Assembly: GCA_002361655.1 (NCBI GenBank)
Contig: DETM01000023.1
Coordinates: forward strand, 3,201 to 25,539
Direction of reading: 5' to 3'
From: Prevotella sp. UBA3288
GTDB taxonomy: Bacteria > Bacteroidota > Bacteroidia > Bacteroidales > Bacteroidaceae
Length of the DNA stretch: 22,339 nucleotides
A program made the translations under genes and the position numbers. This document shows, piece by piece, positions 22,174 to 22,339 of the stretch (position 1 is the first letter of the stretch; each line of letters begins with the position of its first letter). Under the pieces are notes generated by a model, which was not told the DNA's origin, searched no databases, and saw only the letters and a list, made by a program, of their open reading frames with translations.

Positions 22174-22339
22174 ATGGGAAGAGCATTTGAATATCGTAAA
22201 GCAACAAAACTGAAGAGATGGGGCCACATGGCCAAGACATTCACCAAGATTGGCAAGCAGATTGCCATTGCCGTGAAAGCCGGCGGTCCCGAGCCCGACA
22301 TGAACCCCGCACTCCGTGCCTGCATTGCCAACGCCAAGC
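22174..22339 (+). CDS. YebC/PmpR-family protein (N-terminal 55 residues, runs off the window)
   Basis: The visible part reads [20 protein letters not shown] and then [25 protein letters not shown] across residues 21-44. This is the characteristic N-terminus of the YebC/TACO1 family (usually MGRAFEFRKARKMKRW in Bacteroidota, about 245 residues in total). Members were annotated as transcriptional regulators; more recent work supports a role in translation of difficult (for example proline-rich) stretches by the ribosome. Only about a fifth of the protein is present. ATG at 22174, following pheT after a repeat-filled gap. Confidence 0.92.
   Translation, partial: MGRAFEYRKATKLKRWGHMAKTFTKIGKQIAIAVKAGGPEPDMNPALRACIANAK

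Overview
The window looks like a chromosomal housekeeping segment from a member of the Bacteroidota, most likely Prevotellaceae. The lines of evidence are: promoters of the Bacteroidota form (TTTG, about 20 nt, TAnnTTTG); few Shine-Dalgarno sequences; a TatA/TatC-only export system; a fused DAHP synthase/chorismate mutase; a DUF4924-like gene; and A/T-rich 'linker' repeats between genes. The taxon is inferred from sequence reading only. No rRNA, tRNA, CRISPR array, insertion sequence or prophage was seen.

Layout. (1) 1-3104, minus strand: LysE-type exporter, DUF4924-like protein, dTDP-4-dehydrorhamnose reductase (rfbD) and the N-terminal part of release factor 3 (prfC), probably one operon. 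(2) 3244-5334, plus: htpG (Hsp90), divergent from (1). (3) 5338-13257, minus: eight tightly packed genes read from tatA: tatA, tatC, a membrane polyferredoxin, a ferredoxin-domain aldo/keto reductase with a twin-arginine lipoprotein-like signal, a YjjG-like HAD phosphatase, serB, an NhaC-type Na+/H+ antiporter and a protein of unknown function. (4) 13346-14224, plus: a TPR protein, divergent from tatA. (5) 14238-15263, minus: a zinc-ribbon/FHA protein with an internal 90-bp tandem repeat. (6) 15391-19553, plus: an aromatic amino acid operon of prephenate dehydratase, aminotransferase, DAHP synthase/chorismate mutase and prephenate dehydrogenase, closed by a strong terminator. (7) 19564-22116, plus: pheT with its own promoter, followed by the start of a YebC-family gene.

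The most interesting element is the roughly 200-nt leader of the aromatic operon. It holds a consensus promoter, a 24-codon ORF with eight consecutive aromatic codons (four Phe, four Tyr), a candidate protector hairpin, a perfect 9-bp antiterminator pairing and an intrinsic terminator just before pheA. This is the layout of classical ribosome-mediated attenuation. It appears built to sense both Phe and Tyr, matching an operon that makes both. The operon covers the first step (DAHP synthase), the branch point (chorismate mutase) and both terminal branches, and the gene for the Phe-tRNA synthetase beta subunit follows directly.

Other points worth a second look: a palindromic repeat translated in frame inside pheT; a 14-bp perfect inverted repeat just after htpG; a hairpin whose arms hold both stop codons of a convergent gene pair; overlapping divergent promoters between tatA and the TPR gene; and a Tat operon that carries its own probable Tat substrate.
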